A stretch of 64,000 nt of DNA from Burkholderia plantarii (GCF_001411805.1 NZ_CP007212.1:3224001-3288000); one strand, 5' to 3'. Counted from the first letter of the stretch, positions 40,732 through 52,140 are shown. Program-made: numbers and translations. The notes: generated from the sequence alone by a model not told the origin.

Positions 40732-42222
40732 TTACGACGACGAGCGGCGCGGCATCCCGAAGCCGCCAAGCAAAGCCGCGAGCGGCTGCTTCGACTTCTT
40801 CTCCGGCTGCGCGGGCTTGGTCGCCTCTTCCGGCTGACGCGCGCTCGGCGCCGGCTCGTAGGGCTTGAGGAAAAACTCGTCGATCGGCGCTTCGCGACGC
40901 GAATGGTGATGATGGCTGCGTTCACCGCCGTGCGCGCGGCGCGGCGCGCGCGACTCGTCACGGCTACCGCGTTCACCGCGCTCGCTACGTTCACCGCGCT
41001 CGCTACGTTCACCGCGTTCACTACGCTCGCCGTGCTCGCGGCGCGCACGCACCGGCGCGTCGATCGCCAGCGGCTGCAGCGGTAGGTCGCGCTTGATCAG
41101 CTTCTCGATGTCGGCGAGCTGCTTGCGCTCGTTCGGGCTGCACAGCGACAGCGCGTCGCCCGAGGCGCCCGCGCGGCCGGTCCGGCCGATCCGGTGGACG
41201 TAGTCCTCGGCGCTGAACGGCAGATCGAAATTGATCACGGCCGGCAGTTCGGCGATGTCGAGCCCGCGCGCGGCCACGTCGGTGGCCACCAGCGCCTCGA
41301 CCTCGCCGCGCTTGAACGCGTCGAGCGCCTGCATCCGCTCGTTCTGCGAGCGGTCGCCGTGGATCGCCGTGGCGATCACGCCGTCGCGTTCGAGCTGGCG
41401 CGCGAGCCGGCTCGCACCGAGCTTGCTGTTGCAGAACACGATCACCTGCTTGAGCGCGCGATCGCGGATCAGCTTGACCACGGCCGCCTGCTTGTCGCCC
41501 TCGGGGATGTCGTAGACGATCTGCGTGACGTTGGTCGCGGTCGCATTGCTGCGCGCGACTTCGATGGTCTGCGGATTGATCAGGTAGGTCGAGGCCAGCT
41601 TCTTGATTTCGGGCGAAAACGTCGCCGAGAACAGCAGCGTCTGGCGCACCTTCGGCAGCAGGTTCAGGATCCGCTGCAGGTCGGGCAGGAAGCCCATGTC
41701 GAGCATCCGGTCGGCCTCGTCGAGCACCAGCATCTGCACCTGTCCAAGGTTGGCCGTCTTCTGCTGCACGTGGTCGAGCAGCCGGCCCGGCGTGGCAATC
41801 AGGATCTCGACGCCGCGCCGCAGCTCGGCCATCTGCGGGTTCATGTCGACGCCGCCGAACACCACGGCGCTGCGCAGCGCCGTGTGCTTCGCGTAGGCAT
41901 GGACGTTGGCGGCCACCTGGTCGGCCAGCTCGCGCGTCGGCGTGAGGATCAGCGCGCGCACCGGGTGGCGCGCGGGCGAGGCGCTGGTGTTGGCCTGCGG
42001 CAGCAGCCGCTGGATGATCGGCAGCGAGAAGCTGGCGGTCTTGCCGGTGCCCGTCTGCGCGGCGCCCATCACGTCGCGCCCGGACAGCACGACTGGAATC
42101 GCTTTCGCCTGGATCGGCGTGGGCGTCGTATAGCCCTGTTCCGCAATGGCCTTCAGAATGTCGGGCGCGAGGCCGAACTGATCGAAAGTTGCATCGACGG
42201 ACGTGACTGCTGCATCGGACAT
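40732..42222 (-). CDS. DEAD-box RNA helicase, RhlE-like
   Basis: A 496-residue ATP-dependent RNA helicase. In order: Q-motif TPTPIQ, motif I AQTGTGKT (55-62), PTRELADQ, TPGRLLDH, DEAD (in VLDEADRMLD), SAT, ARGLDIAELP and HRIGRTGRAG. The C-terminal tail (about 400-496) is charged and repetitive: three ERSERG units encoded by 18-base repeats, a HHHH run, and a Pro/Lys end. Such tails bind RNA non-specifically. It probably remodels RNA in ribosome assembly or decay. The family has several paralogues, so no symbol is given. Confidence 0.9.
   Translation of the reverse strand: MSDAAVTSVDATFDQFGLAPDILKAIAEQGYTTPTPIQAKAIPVVLSGRDVMGAAQTGTGKTASFSLPIIQRLLPQANTSASPARHPVRALILTPTRELADQVAANVHAYAKHTALRSAVVFGGVDMNPQMAELRRGVEILIATPGRLLDHVQQKTANLGQVQMLVLDEADRMLDMGFLPDLQRILNLLPKVRQTLLFSATFSPEIKKLASTYLINPQTIEVARSNATATNVTQIVYDIPEGDKQAAVVKLIRDRALKQVIVFCNSKLGASRLARQLERDGVIATAIHGDRSQNERMQALDAFKRGEVEALVATDVAARGLDIAELPAVINFDLPFSAEDYVHRIGRTGRAGASGDALSLCSPNERKQLADIEKLIKRDLPLQPLAIDAPVRARREHGERSERGERSERGERSERGERGSRDESRAPRRAHGGERSHHHHSRREAPIDEFFLKPYEPAPSARQPEEATKPAQPEKKSKQPLAALLGGFGMPRRSSS
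40971..41024 (-). repeat. Three tandem 18-bp repeats in the helicase tail
   Basis: GTTCACCGCGCTCGCTAC occurs twice in a row, then once with two changes. On the minus strand each unit encodes six residues of the ERSERG pattern. The number of copies may vary by slippage without breaking the frame. Confidence 0.9.
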
Positions 42223-42441
42223 GGTGGCGTTTCGCTCAAGTGGCGCGGCGGGGATTCCAGGGCGGCCCCGGCTGACTGGCAGCGGCCGCGCGAACAACGG
42301 ATGGACATGACGGAACTGCTGCGGCGCGCCGCGCGACGCCGCCGCGCCACCGAATCCGGCAGACGCGCCGCCCCGTGCGGCCGAACGCCGACGGAAAGGG
42401 CAGTATTGTAGCACTGGCTCGTGACAAGCCCGGTCGGGCCG

Positions 42442-42828
42442 TCAGCGGGGCTTGCGCTTCGGCTTGATTTCCTCGCAATCGGCGAGCAACGGCGGCGCGG
42501 ACGATCCGGCGATCTCGTCGGTCAGGTTGCCGTCCGGCCCCTTGGTCCACCAGGTATAGCGTCCGGCCTGGTAGCGCGCGCCCGAGGCGGACACGGTATC
42601 GACGAACAGCATCGGCTGGCCGTTGACCGGCACCAGCGCGAAACTCTGGCCGTTGCGGGCCAGCCAGTAGGCCACGCGCACCGGCTTCGGCTGGTTCGCG
42701 CAACGGTAGGTGGCGATGGTGCGCGCGTCGGCGTCGATTTCCTCGACCGTCAGCTGCGCGGCCAGCGCCGCCCGCGTGCCCGCCAGACCGGCCAGCAGGC
42801 AGAGCGCCCAGACGATGCGTTTCTTCAT
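42442..42828 (-). CDS. MliC-like lysozyme-inhibitor-family protein
   Basis: A 128-residue secreted protein with a signal peptide (cleavage near ALAAQ, residue about 24). The core pattern YRCANQPKPVRVAYW, FVDTVSASGARYQAGRYTWWTKG and a closing Cys (ADCEEIKPKRKP) resembles the MliC domain of C-type lysozyme inhibitors, with the Ser of SASGARY in the inhibitory loop. AAGGA lies six bases before the ATG. It has no lipobox, so it should be free in the periplasm. Confidence 0.8.
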   Translation of the reverse strand: MKKRIVWALCLLAGLAGTRAALAAQLTVEEIDADARTIATYRCANQPKPVRVAYWLARNGQSFALVPVNGQPMLFVDTVSASGARYQAGRYTWWTKGPDGNLTDEIAGSSAPPLLADCEEIKPKRKPR

Positions 42829-42934
42829 GACAGATCCTTCCTCAGTGGGCAACGGGCAGGCCGCGACCGGGGAGCGATCCGCGCCCGGCAGGCAAGACGG
42901 CGCGGGAATCGAATCGGCGACGCGATCCGGACAA

Positions 42935-43096
42935 TCACGGATCGATGACATCCGCGCAGGCATCGGTCGGCGTGGCGGCCGCATGCCCGACCAGCGGCAC
43001 GATCTTGAGGCCGGCCGACGCGACCCGGCACGGCGCCGCGGCCAGGCCGCAGCCCGAAGCCGACAGGCACAGCACCGCGATGAGCACCCATTTCAT
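42935..43096 (-). CDS. 53-residue lipoprotein, DUF6726-like
   Basis: A very small ORF with a signal sequence and lipobox (MKWVLIAVLCLSASGC), then a compact Cys-containing mature part (PCRVASAGLKIVPLVGHAAA, TPTDACADVIDP). The conserved-looking centre matches what I remember of DUF6726, small lipoproteins of unknown function common in Burkholderia. GGGGAG lies seven bases before the ATG. It precedes the MliC-like gene on the same strand by 106 bases, so both may act in the envelope. Confidence 0.8.
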   Translation of the reverse strand: MKWVLIAVLCLSASGCGLAAAPCRVASAGLKIVPLVGHAAATPTDACADVIDP

Positions 43097-43192
43097 TTCG
43101 CTACTCCCCGGCCGGGCGGCGCATGCCGCGCCGGCCTGTGATTCGTGTTGCCCGGGCGGCGCGCCGCGGCGCCCGCCCCGGGCGAGGCGCCG

Positions 43193-44407
43193 CTAGCGCG
43201 CCGATACCGGCCGCACCGCCGCCGCGGCCCGTTTCGCGCGCTCGCGCGCCTCGTCGATATCGGCGCCGGTGGCCACCGCCACGCCCATGCGCCGCTTCGT
43301 GAAACTCTCCGGCTTGCCGAACAGGCGCAGGTCCGCGCTCGGCACGGCAAGTGCCTCGGCCACGCCTTCGAACGCGATGCCGGCCTCGTCGATGCCGCCG
43401 TAGATCACGGCCGAGGCGGCCGGCGAACTCAGGGTCGGATCGACCGGCAGGCCGAGGATCGCGCGCGCGTGCAGTTCGAACTCCGACTGCCGCTGCGAGG
43501 CCAGCGTGACGAGCCCGGTGTCGTGCGGACGCGGGCTGACTTCGGAGAACCAGACCTCGTCGCCGCGCACGAACAGCTCGACGCCGAACAGGCCGCGCCC
43601 GCCGAGCGCCGTCGTCACTTGGTGTGCGATCTCGCGCGAACGTTCCCGGGCAATCTCGCTCATCGGCTGCGGCTGCCACGATTCGACGTAGTCGCCGGCC
43701 ACCTGCACGTGGCCGACCGGGTCGCAGAAATAGGTGCGGGTCTCGCCGCTGGCCGGGTCGATCGCGCGCACGGTCAGCTGGGTGATCTCATAGTCGAAAT
43801 CGACGAAGCCCTCGACGATCACGCGGCCGTGGTTCACGCGCCCGCCCGCCATCGCGTGCTGCCAGGCCGGCTCGACGTCGGCGTCGCCCTTGACGACCGA
43901 CTGGCCCTTGCCCGACGACGACATCACCGGCTTCACCACGCACGGGTAGCCGATCGCGGCCACCGCCGCGCGGAATTCGTCGAACGACTGCGCGAACGCG
44001 TAGCGCGAGGTCGGCAGGCCGAGTTCCTCGGCGGCGAGGTGGCGGATGCCCTCGCGGTTCATCGTCAGCTGGGTCGCGCGCGCGGTCGGGATCACCTCGG
44101 CGACGCCGGCCGCCTCGATCGCGGCCAGCGCGTCAGTGGCGATCGCCTCGATCTCGGGCACGATCAGGTGCGGCTGCTCGGCGTCGACGAGCGCGCGCAG
44201 CGCGGCGGCGTCGGTCATGTCGATCACGTGCGCGCGGTGGGCGACCTGGTGGCCGGGCGCGTTCGCGTAGCGATCGACGGCGATCACTTCGACGCCGAGC
44301 CGCTGCAACGCGATGATGACTTCCTTGCCGAGTTCGCCCGCGCCCAGCAGCATGACGCGCGTGGCGCAGGGCGAAAGCGGCGTACCGAGCCGCTGACCGA
44401 TCTGCAT
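43193..44407 (-). CDS. purT: Formate-dependent phosphoribosylglycinamide formyltransferase
   Basis: A 404-residue ATP-grasp enzyme making formyl-GAR from GAR, formate and ATP, an alternative to PurN in purine synthesis. [13 protein letters not shown] starts the biotin-carboxylase-like N-domain, [14 protein letters not shown] is the ATP-grasp region, and [16 protein letters not shown] is diagnostic of PurT/PurK. The ATG at 44407 gives the family start; upstream in-frame residues are unrelated. A purine-rich GGGAAA serves as ribosome site. Confidence 0.96.
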   Translation of the reverse strand: MQIGQRLGTPLSPCATRVMLLGAGELGKEVIIALQRLGVEVIAVDRYANAPGHQVAHRAHVIDMTDAAALRALVDAEQPHLIVPEIEAIATDALAAIEAAGVAEVIPTARATQLTMNREGIRHLAAEELGLPTSRYAFAQSFDEFRAAVAAIGYPCVVKPVMSSSGKGQSVVKGDADVEPAWQHAMAGGRVNHGRVIVEGFVDFDYEITQLTVRAIDPASGETRTYFCDPVGHVQVAGDYVESWQPQPMSEIARERSREIAHQVTTALGGRGLFGVELFVRGDEVWFSEVSPRPHDTGLVTLASQRQSEFELHARAILGLPVDPTLSSPAASAVIYGGIDEAGIAFEGVAEALAVPSADLRLFGKPESFTKRRMGVAVATGADIDEARERAKRAAAAVRPVSAR

Positions 44408-44617
44408 GAGATTTCCCGCTGAAAAGATTGGGGTGAAGAGAGGATGACAACCGAGCCGCGATGTTAACACGCGCCCCCGCCCCGACCGGCCGGTGGAGCC
44501 GTCCCGCTGAAGATTTTCCGGCGCCGGGGCCGCTCGCCTAGCGCAGGCCGACTGCGTTACTCTTACGCCTTTGCCGGCATCACTGCCGGCATCACGATGA
44601 ATTCGAGGAACGAGGCC

Positions 44618-45187
44618 ATGCTTACCCACTCCGCGGCCGTGTCCGCGCGCCTACGCTTCGTCCGTTCGCTGCGCGCACCGCTTGCCGCGGCCGCGCTCGC
44701 CGCGCTGGCCGCCTGCGCGATTCCCACCCATCCCGACGCGTCCGCGCCGCCGTCCGACCCGTTCAACCCGGCCGCGATCCAGCTGGTCGACGATACGAGC
44801 TGGGAACTCACGAACTGGCGCGACGCCGACGGTTCGCAGCGCGAGGTGCCGCACGGCGGTGCCGAGGCGAACGGCGCCGGCGCGGCGCAGGACCCGTCGA
44901 TCCGGCTGCGGCTCTCGACGGCCGACGGCGTGCGCCGCGCGTCGGGCTTCGCCGGCTGCAATCGCTACACCGGCACCTACATGGTGAAGAACGGCCTGCT
45001 CAGCTTCGGCCCGCTCGCCGGCACGCGTCGTGCCTGCGCCGGCCCGGCCGGGCGGCTCGAGCCGGCCTATCTCGACGCGCTCGCGCACATCGCCAAGGCC
45101 GGCCTGCAGATGCAGGCGCCGCAGCAGCTCTATCTCGTGACCGAAAGCGGCGCGACGCTGACATTCGCGCGTCGCGACGCTCCGTAA
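44618..45187 (+). CDS. META-domain lipoprotein
   Basis: A 189-residue lipoprotein. A basic N-terminus and hydrophobic stretch end in a lipobox (ALAAC). The META domain signature [13 protein letters not shown] is in the second half with a following Cys in RRACAGPAG. The domain occurs in heat-shock-related proteins such as HslJ; function here is unknown. The ATG at 44618 is favoured over one seven codons upstream because a GAGGAACGAGG purine run precedes it. It is divergent from purT. Confidence 0.82.
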   Translation: MLTHSAAVSARLRFVRSLRAPLAAAALAALAACAIPTHPDASAPPSDPFNPAAIQLVDDTSWELTNWRDADGSQREVPHGGAEANGAGAAQDPSIRLRLSTADGVRRASGFAGCNRYTGTYMVKNGLLSFGPLAGTRRACAGPAGRLEPAYLDALAHIAKAGLQMQAPQQLYLVTESGATLTFARRDAP

Positions 45188-45330
45188 TCCTGTCAGTCGC
45201 TGCGCGCGCGGGCATTCGGCCGCGCGCCTGCATGGCGTGTGGTGCCCGCGCGCGGGCGCCGGATGCTTCGACCGGTTAACCCCGATGGGCCGCGCGTGGC
45301 GCCCGTCCTCGTGACTCGACGTTTCCTGGT

Positions 45331-48300
45331 ATGCATACGGTAGTTTTCGGCTGGTTCGGCGTATCGGCCGTCTGGTTCCTCCCCCTGGTCTGGCGGCTCG
45401 TGAAGACGATGCTGCCGGGCAGCCGCACCGGACGCGGCTCGATCCGCCTTTGGCTCGGCTTCGCCTGCGTGTTCGTGGCGAGCTGCACGCTCGCCACCGC
45501 GCTGCCGGGCGGCGACACCAGCGACGCGTTCGGCCATGCGCTCGCCGCCGGCTTCGAGCGCGTGTTCGGCCATATCGGCACGCCGCTCGTGATGGTGGCG
45601 CTGCTCGTCGCCGGCCTGCCCTGGCTGTTCGGGCTCGACTGGCGCAGCACCAACGACTGGCTCGACGCATCGTTCGGCGTGCGCCTCGGGCGCGCCGGGC
45701 GCCGCGTCGACGACGAGCCGCGCGGCATCGCCGACCTGCCGCGCAGCGCGCTGCATCGCGACGAGGATCGCCGCGTGCGGCGCGCCGCCGACGTGCAGCC
45801 GTCGACCGCCCACACCGTCAATTCGATGGCGCCGCAACGCAACGGACGCTTCGCGCGGCCCACGCTGTGGCGCCCCGACGCGAAGCGTGAAACGAGGCGC
45901 GAGCCGCGGCGCGAGGAACCGCGCGGCTGGAGCGCGCCACTGCCGCAACAGCCGCGGCAGATGGTCGAACCGTCCGCGCCGTCGGGGTGGCTCAATCCGG
46001 CGGGTCGCGCGGGCTCGGGCGCTGCAGGTGGGGCCGTGGGCGGTGTCGCCGGGGAGTCCGGCGCGGCCGCTGCGCAGGCCGCGAAGGCCGCGAAGGCCGC
46101 GAAGGCCGCCGCCGCGTCGGCAGGCGCGCCGCCGTTCGTGCCGTCCTCGGTGCCGATGCCGCCGGCACCGCCGAACCTCGCGTCGTCGGCCGTGCAGGCC
46201 GCGCAGGCGGTGAAGACGCTGCAGGAACGCTACCCGTCGACGCGCCGCGCGACGCCGGCCGCCGCGCCGATCCGTCCGGTGGTGGCGCCGGTCGCGCAGC
46301 CCAACCTCGCGCCTGCGTCGGCCACGCAGCCGCACGCGCCGATGCCGGCGCGCTCCGGCACTCCGCAGGCAGCGCCCGCGCGGTCGCCGGTACGGCCCGC
46401 GGCCACTGCGCAGCCCGCAAACCCGGCCGTGCGGCGACGCCCGACGCCGCCGGCGCGCGCGCCGCTCTACGCATGGAACGAGGCGCCCGCGCAACCGGTC
46501 ACGCCGTCGCCGAGCCTGCAGGACACGCTGCGTTCGATCGATGCGAGCACCGCGCAATGGGCCGCGCTGGCCGGTACGACCGTCGCGGCACACGCCGGCG
46601 ATCCGGCGGCCGCGGCGGCGGCCGGCAGTGCCCAGGCGGCCGGGATGTTTACGACGCGCGCCGCGCCGGACTCCGCAAGTGATGCACCGCCAGGGACGGC
46701 GGGTGGGGCTGATGTCCCCGTGCCGTCCGCGAACGATGCCCCACTCGCGTTCGAGATGGCGATGGATGCGGATGCGGCGTCGGTGATGTCGACGGCATCG
46801 GTCGGTGAGCTCGACGGGCAGGATGCGGATGTCGATGCCGATCCGGTCATTGATGTCGGCACGTTCATGCCGGTCGCCGAAAACGCCGGTACGCCGCTGC
46901 CGGGTCTCGATGATCTCGATACGGCGGCCCTCCCCTCGCCCGATATCGGGCTGGCGGATGCGCAATCATTGCCGGCGCGGTCGACCGACGCCGTCGCGCA
47001 AAGCGTTGCCACCGCGCGGGCGGTGCCGGTCACGTTCGGCACGACGGCCGCGCAGGCCGTGGACGTTCCGGCTGCGCAACCGTTGTCCGGCGAAACGGAT
47101 TCCGTGACGTCGGCGGCGACCGGCGCGGTTGCGGATCGGGTCGGCACGACGGCGCCGACGCCTCCAGCAGCTTCGGCAATGCAGGCAAGCGCCGGCGAAG
47201 CGTCGGCGTCGGCCCCCGCGACGACGACAAATGGCGCCACGGCCGGGGCGATCGCTTCGCCGGCGCCGCTCGCGGCTGCGTCGACGCCCTCCGGCGCGAC
47301 CGCCGCGCCCCTCTCGATGGCGGCGGACGGCGCAGCCGTCGGTTCGGCTTCGCCTTCGGCAAGTTCCACGGCGCCGGTGTATCCGGCAAGCACGAGCAGC
47401 GCTGCATCGGCGGCTCGGGGCGCGGTTGCGGGCAACGTGGCCAACGGCTCGGCAACGCGCTTGGCGGATTCCGTCGCGCCGCCGCTTCCAGCGAGTCTGG
47501 CCCGCGCCGCGACATCGGCCCGAGCGGTGCCGACGGGCGATATGGCGAATGGTCCGGCCACGCAATCGGCGAATTTCGTGACGCCGATGTCTGCGGTGCG
47601 TACGCCCCATGCCGCATCGCCGGTTCAAACGGCGAATTCAAGCACCGCGGCCACGTCCCCGACGAATTCCGCACCGTCGGCGCCGCTCGCGAGCACATCC
47701 GGGATCGCAGCGACAGTTCAAGCACCAGGCGCGGCCAACGCAACCGCTCGTCCGGCGACGCTCGCGTCGAGCGGCGCCACGCCGGCCCAGACCTTCGCAT
47801 ACGAAACGGCGGTACCTTCAACGATCGCCACCGGCCCGACGAGCACCACGCGCTCGACGCCCGCGGCGGCCGCGACGCCGTCGACCGGCGCCATCGGCGC
47901 GAACGTGCCTGCTGCCTGGGCCACGCCTGCCGGCACGCCCGGCAGGACGGATTTCACCGTCTCGACAACCCTGCCGCCGGCGGCCGCTTCGGCCGGCACG
48001 ACGGGTACGTTCCCGGCTGCCGCCGCGCCCGCGCCGGTTTCGCCGTCCCTTCCCGGCAGCTCGGCGTTTGCCTCCGCTGCACGGTCCGCAGCCCCGTCAG
48101 GCGCTGAAGCCGCGACCGCCATCGGCAGCAGGAATGCCGGCCTCTCGTCCCCGGCAAGTCCTGCCGGATCGGGTATCGATGCCCCTTCGGCAGCCCCGAC
48201 GTTCGGCGTACCCGTCGCATCGACGGTCGCCTCGGCGGCGCAACCGGTGAACTCGCAGGTGCGGACCAACGCGCCGCCCACCGCCGCGCCCACCGCCACG

Positions 48301-50460
48301 GCAGCCCCGCCGGCGAGCGCCATTCCGCCCTGGGAAGCGATACCTGCCGCCGACGCCAAGCCCGTCATCCCGGCGACGCCGGCAAGCCACGCCGAACCGG
48401 CATGGAACGCGATGTCGCCGACGACATCGCCGACCCGACCGGCCGGCACGTCGACATCCGAACCCGCGCCAGCAAGCCTGCCGCCCGCCGCGCGCACGTC
48501 CACGCCGGCAGGCAGCAGCGCCATCGACGCAACAACCAACGCCACCCACGCATCCAGCCCTGCCGCAACGTCGTTCCCCGGCATGACCACGTTGACCGGC
48601 GCGCTGACCCCGGCGACGTTCCTGAGCGGCGCGGCCACGTCCGGTGCCGCGGCCGCGCAGACCCTGAGCACCCCGCTCGTCGCGACGCTCACGCCCGCGC
48701 CGACGGCCGGCTTCGTCACGTCGCCCGCAGCGCCCGCGAACCTCGCCTCGCCCGTCGCGGCCCCGCTCGCCACCGGCGCGCCCATGTCGGCGCACGCCCC
48801 CGCGTCCACCGGCACCGCGCCGGCAGCGCCCCCCGTCGAACCAGGCCTGCCGCCCACCTTCGCACCCGCGCCGGCCGCGCAGTCCGATCCAGCCACCGCC
48901 GCGCCGCCGCCCGCGCCCCAACCCGTCGCGCGCCCGCCCGCGCCGAACGCCTTCGAGTTCCGCGCCCCCGCCGCCTCGAACGTCGAACTGCCGCCGCTCG
49001 ACCTGCTCGAACCGGCCTCCGACGACATCGAAACGATCTCCGAGGCCGATCTCGCCCAGACCGGCCAGGTGATCGAGCAGCGTCTGCAGGAGTTCAAGGT
49101 GCCGGTGACGGTGGTCGGCGCGTCGGCCGGCCCGGTGATCACGCGCTTCGAGATCGAGCCGGCGCTCGGCGTGCGGGGCAGCCAGATCGTCGGCCTCATG
49201 AAGGATCTCTCGCGCGGCCTCGGCCTGACCTCGATCCGCGTGGTCGAGACGATTCCCGGCAAGACCTGCATGGGCCTCGAACTGCCGAACGCGAAGCGCC
49301 AGATGATCCGCCTCTCCGAGATCCTCGCCTCGCGCCAGTACCAGCACTCGGCCTCGCAGCTGACGATCGCGATGGGCAAGGACATCGTCGGCAATCCGGT
49401 GGTCACCGATCTGGCCAAGGCCCCGCACATGCTGGTGGCCGGCACCACGGGCTCGGGCAAGTCGGTGGCGATCAACGCGATGATCGCCTCGCTGCTCTAC
49501 AAGGCGACGCCCGAGGAAGTGCGCCTGATCATGATCGATCCGAAGATGCTGGAACTGTCCGTCTACGAAGGCATTCCGCATCTGCTCGCGCCCGTCGTCA
49601 CCGACATGAAGCTCGCCGCGAACGCGCTGAACTGGTGTGTCGGCGAGATGGAGAAGCGCTACCGGCTGATGTCGGCCGTCGGCGTGCGCAACCTCGCGAG
49701 CTTCAACCAGAAGCTGCGCGACGCGGCGGCGAAGGAAAAGAAGATCGGCAACCCGTTCTCGCTCACGCCCGAGGATCCCGAACCGCTCTCGCCGCTGCCG
49801 CTGATCGTGGTGGTGATCGACGAACTGGCCGACCTGATGATGGTGGCCGGCAAGAAGATCGAAGAGCTGATCGCGCGGCTCGCGCAGAAGGCACGCGCGG
49901 CCGGCATCCACCTGATCCTCGCCACCCAGCGCCCGTCGGTGGACGTGATCACCGGCCTGATCAAGGCCAACATCCCGACCCGCGTGGCGTTCCAGGTGTC
50001 GTCGAAGATCGATTCGCGCACGATCCTCGACCAGATGGGCGCCGAGTCGCTGCTCGGCCAGGGCGACATGCTGTTCCTGCCGCCCGGCACCGGCTATCCG
50101 CAGCGCGTCCACGGCGCGTTCGTGGCCGACGAGGAAGTCCACCGCATCGTCGAATACCTGAAGCAGTTCGGCGAGCCGCAATACGAGGAAGGCATCCTCG
50201 ACGGCCCGCAGCCGGACGGCAGCGGCCCGCAGGACCTGTTCGGCGACGCGCCCGACGCCGAGGCCGATCCGCTCTACGACGAAGCGGTGGCCTTCGTGGT
50301 GCGCACGCGGCGCGCGTCGATCTCGTCGGTGCAGCGCCAGCTGCGCATCGGCTACAACCGCGCCGCGCGGCTGGTCGAGCAGATGGAAACGGCCGGCCTC
50401 GTCTCGCCGATGGGCATCAACGGCAGCCGCGAAGTGCTCGCGCCGCCGCTGCCCGAATGA
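45331..50460 (+). CDS. ftsK: FtsK/SpoIIIE-family DNA translocase with giant linker
   Basis: A 1,709-residue protein. The N-terminus has three apparent membrane helices (about 5-24, 38-57, 82-102) where FtsK normally has four. Residues about 125-1220 are an Ala/Pro/Thr/Ser-rich linker. The motor follows: Walker A GTTGSGKS at 1371-1378, Walker [10 protein letters not shown] near 1495, then a gamma winged-helix domain ([24 protein letters not shown]). FtsK moves chromosome ends through the septum and activates XerCD at dif. It may be a second FtsK; the genus often has a shorter one. Confidence 0.92.
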   Translation: MHTVVFGWFGVSAVWFLPLVWRLVKTMLPGSRTGRGSIRLWLGFACVFVASCTLATALPGGDTSDAFGHALAAGFERVFGHIGTPLVMVALLVAGLPWLFGLDWRSTNDWLDASFGVRLGRAGRRVDDEPRGIADLPRSALHRDEDRRVRRAADVQPSTAHTVNSMAPQRNGRFARPTLWRPDAKRETRREPRREEPRGWSAPLPQQPRQMVEPSAPSGWLNPAGRAGSGAAGGAVGGVAGESGAAAAQAAKAAKAAKAAAASAGAPPFVPSSVPMPPAPPNLASSAVQAAQAVKTLQERYPSTRRATPAAAPIRPVVAPVAQPNLAPASATQPHAPMPARSGTPQAAPARSPVRPAATAQPANPAVRRRPTPPARAPLYAWNEAPAQPVTPSPSLQDTLRSIDASTAQWAALAGTTVAAHAGDPAAAAAAGSAQAAGMFTTRAAPDSASDAPPGTAGGADVPVPSANDAPLAFEMAMDADAASVMSTASVGELDGQDADVDADPVIDVGTFMPVAENAGTPLPGLDDLDTAALPSPDIGLADAQSLPARSTDAVAQSVATARAVPVTFGTTAAQAVDVPAAQPLSGETDSVTSAATGAVADRVGTTAPTPPAASAMQASAGEASASAPATTTNGATAGAIASPAPLAAASTPSGATAAPLSMAADGAAVGSASPSASSTAPVYPASTSSAASAARGAVAGNVANGSATRLADSVAPPLPASLARAATSARAVPTGDMANGPATQSANFVTPMSAVRTPHAASPVQTANSSTAATSPTNSAPSAPLASTSGIAATVQAPGAANATARPATLASSGATPAQTFAYETAVPSTIATGPTSTTRSTPAAAATPSTGAIGANVPAAWATPAGTPGRTDFTVSTTLPPAAASAGTTGTFPAAAAPAPVSPSLPGSSAFASAARSAAPSGAEAATAIGSRNAGLSSPASPAGSGIDAPSAAPTFGVPVASTVASAAQPVNSQVRTNAPPTAAPTATAAPPASAIPPWEAIPAADAKPVIPATPASHAEPAWNAMSPTTSPTRPAGTSTSEPAPASLPPAARTSTPAGSSAIDATTNATHASSPAATSFPGMTTLTGALTPATFLSGAATSGAAAAQTLSTPLVATLTPAPTAGFVTSPAAPANLASPVAAPLATGAPMSAHAPASTGTAPAAPPVEPGLPPTFAPAPAAQSDPATAAPPPAPQPVARPPAPNAFEFRAPAASNVELPPLDLLEPASDDIETISEADLAQTGQVIEQRLQEFKVPVTVVGASAGPVITRFEIEPALGVRGSQIVGLMKDLSRGLGLTSIRVVETIPGKTCMGLELPNAKRQMIRLSEILASRQYQHSASQLTIAMGKDIVGNPVVTDLAKAPHMLVAGTTGSGKSVAINAMIASLLYKATPEEVRLIMIDPKMLELSVYEGIPHLLAPVVTDMKLAANALNWCVGEMEKRYRLMSAVGVRNLASFNQKLRDAAAKEKKIGNPFSLTPEDPEPLSPLPLIVVVIDELADLMMVAGKKIEELIARLAQKARAAGIHLILATQRPSVDVITGLIKANIPTRVAFQVSSKIDSRTILDQMGAESLLGQGDMLFLPPGTGYPQRVHGAFVADEEVHRIVEYLKQFGEPQYEEGILDGPQPDGSGPQDLFGDAPDAEADPLYDEAVAFVVRTRRASISSVQRQLRIGYNRAARLVEQMETAGLVSPMGINGSREVLAPPLPE

Positions 50461-50624
50461 GGCCCGCGAGGTGAGGCTCGTGAAGCGGCCGGCACCGCTT
50501 CGCGAGCGCCCGGTCGAGGCACCGAAATTGCTGCACGCGCATCGTTTCATCGCCCCGCCGCGGGTGCCGTGAAAGCTCCCGGAAAGTTGCTGACGCAACC
50601 TTTTCCGCCGTCTTCACGATCGAC

Positions 50625-50660
50625 AAAAAAGGCTGGCCACCGAAGTGGCCAGCCTTTTTT
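50625..50660. terminator. Bidirectional intrinsic terminator
   Basis: AAAAAA-GGCTGGCCAC-CGAA-GTGGCCAGCC-TTTTTT: a perfect ten-pair stem with A- and T-runs, between ftsK and the convergent lactonase gene. It should stop transcription from both sides. Confidence 0.93.
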
Positions 50661-50710
50661 ACTTCGGCGCGGCGCGAACGATCCGCCGCCGGCCGTCGCT
50701 CAGCATGCCG

Positions 50711-51916
50711 TCACGGCTGCACCGGCACCAGCTTGAAATCGACCGGCCGGCTCAGCGCGACCTTGCGCGCCTCGGGATCGAGCCGCCCGCTCGCCATGTC
50801 GCGGCGGAACACGTAGAAGCTGCCGCTGTCCTGGTTGCCGACGATCAGCCACTTGCCGGTCGGGTCGATCAGGAATTCGCGCGGCGTCTTGCCGAGCGTG
50901 GACTGGCGGCTCGCGAACCTGAGCCGGCCGTTCGCCGGGTCCACCGCATACGCGACGATCTCGTTGGCGTCGCCGCGATTGGTCACGTAGAGAAAGCGGC
51001 CGTCCGGCGACAGATGCAGCGCGCCGCCGCCCTCCTGGCCGTGGAAGCCCGGCGCGGCCATCGGCACGTTCTGCAGATGGGTCAGCTTGCCGTCGTGATA
51101 GCCGTACACGTCGACGCTGCCCTTCAGCTCGTTGGTCACGTAGGCGAAGCGGCCGCTGCGCGCGAACACCATGTGGCGCGGGCCTGTGCCGGGAGGCACC
51201 AGCGTGTAGCGCGAGTCGGTCGGGCTGATCAGGCCGCGGCTGCCGTCGGGCGTGTAGCGGTATTCGAAGATCTTGTCGGCGCCGAGATCCTGCACGAACA
51301 GGTAGCGCCCGTCGGGCGAGAACACCGTCGAGTGGACGTGCGCGCCGTCCTGGCGGCCCTTCACGGGCCCGCTGCCCTCGTGATGCACGTTCAGCACCGA
51401 CTCGCCCACCTTGCCGTCGGCCTCGACCGGGAACACCGTGAAGCTGCCGCCCGGGTCGGCCGCGACCGAATAGTTGGCGGTGACGAGGTACTTGCCGTCC
51501 GGCGACAGGCTCAGATAGCACGGATCGTTCCCTTCCGACGAGACGCGATCGAGGAACGTCAGCGCGCCCGTCTTCGCATCGAAGCCGAACGCGCTCACGC
51601 CGCCGCGCTGGCTCGCGGGACCGTTGTCGCCGGGCAGCTCGTTGACGGCGTAGACGAAGCGGCCGTCGCGGCTCGGCAACAGGTACGACGGATTCACCGT
51701 CTTCGCCGAACTCACGGGGGCGACCTCACCGGTACGCGTATCGAACCGGTAGACGTAGATGCCGTCGCTGCCGGCGTCGGTATAGGTCCCGACCAGCAGA
51801 TTGTAGACGGCATCGTTTGGCGCATTGGCGGTATCCTGCGCAAACGCGTGTCCGGCGGACAACGACAGCACCACGGCAAAACCCTTGATCCAGTGACCCA
51901 GCCTGAGCGAAGACAT
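50711..51916 (-). CDS. Secreted lactonase-family seven-bladed propeller protein
   Basis: A 401-residue protein with a signal peptide (cleavage near AFAQD, residue about 27). Repeated blades such as LSPDGKYLVTANYS, FSPDGRYLFVQDLG and LSPDGRFLYVTNRGD match the lactonase (Pgl-like) propeller family. Cytoplasmic members hydrolyse 6-phosphogluconolactone, but the signal peptide here suggests a different, periplasmic lactone substrate. AGGAT lies eight bases before the ATG at 51916. Confidence 0.88.
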   Translation of the reverse strand: MSSLRLGHWIKGFAVVLSLSAGHAFAQDTANAPNDAVYNLLVGTYTDAGSDGIYVYRFDTRTGEVAPVSSAKTVNPSYLLPSRDGRFVYAVNELPGDNGPASQRGGVSAFGFDAKTGALTFLDRVSSEGNDPCYLSLSPDGKYLVTANYSVAADPGGSFTVFPVEADGKVGESVLNVHHEGSGPVKGRQDGAHVHSTVFSPDGRYLFVQDLGADKIFEYRYTPDGSRGLISPTDSRYTLVPPGTGPRHMVFARSGRFAYVTNELKGSVDVYGYHDGKLTHLQNVPMAAPGFHGQEGGGALHLSPDGRFLYVTNRGDANEIVAYAVDPANGRLRFASRQSTLGKTPREFLIDPTGKWLIVGNQDSGSFYVFRRDMASGRLDPEARKVALSRPVDFKLVPVQP

Positions 51917-52140
51917 TGAGGTTGATCCTCTCGAGTTGGCGCGGCGTCGTTGCAGGAATATCAAGGCCGTTGGAACTTCCTTGCACCGGAACGCCTCAAG
52001 TGTTGTGATTGTTCAACGATTCGGGCGGCCCTGCCCGTATCGCCAGTGCGCAAGTATATGGGGCCTCGCGCGTCGCCGTCGACCGGCGGCGCGCGCGGCC
52101 CGGAAAGCCAATCGTCAGCCTCAGCGGAGAATTCCCCACC

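Noticed and set aside
40971..41024. Possible CRISPR or regulatory repeat array
   Set aside because: The units are contiguous, 18 bases long, in frame within the helicase gene, with no spacers.
48097..50598. A minus-strand open frame of about 830 codons opposite ftsK
   Set aside because: Mirror of the FtsK coding bias, Arg/Gly/Ala-rich, without start signals.
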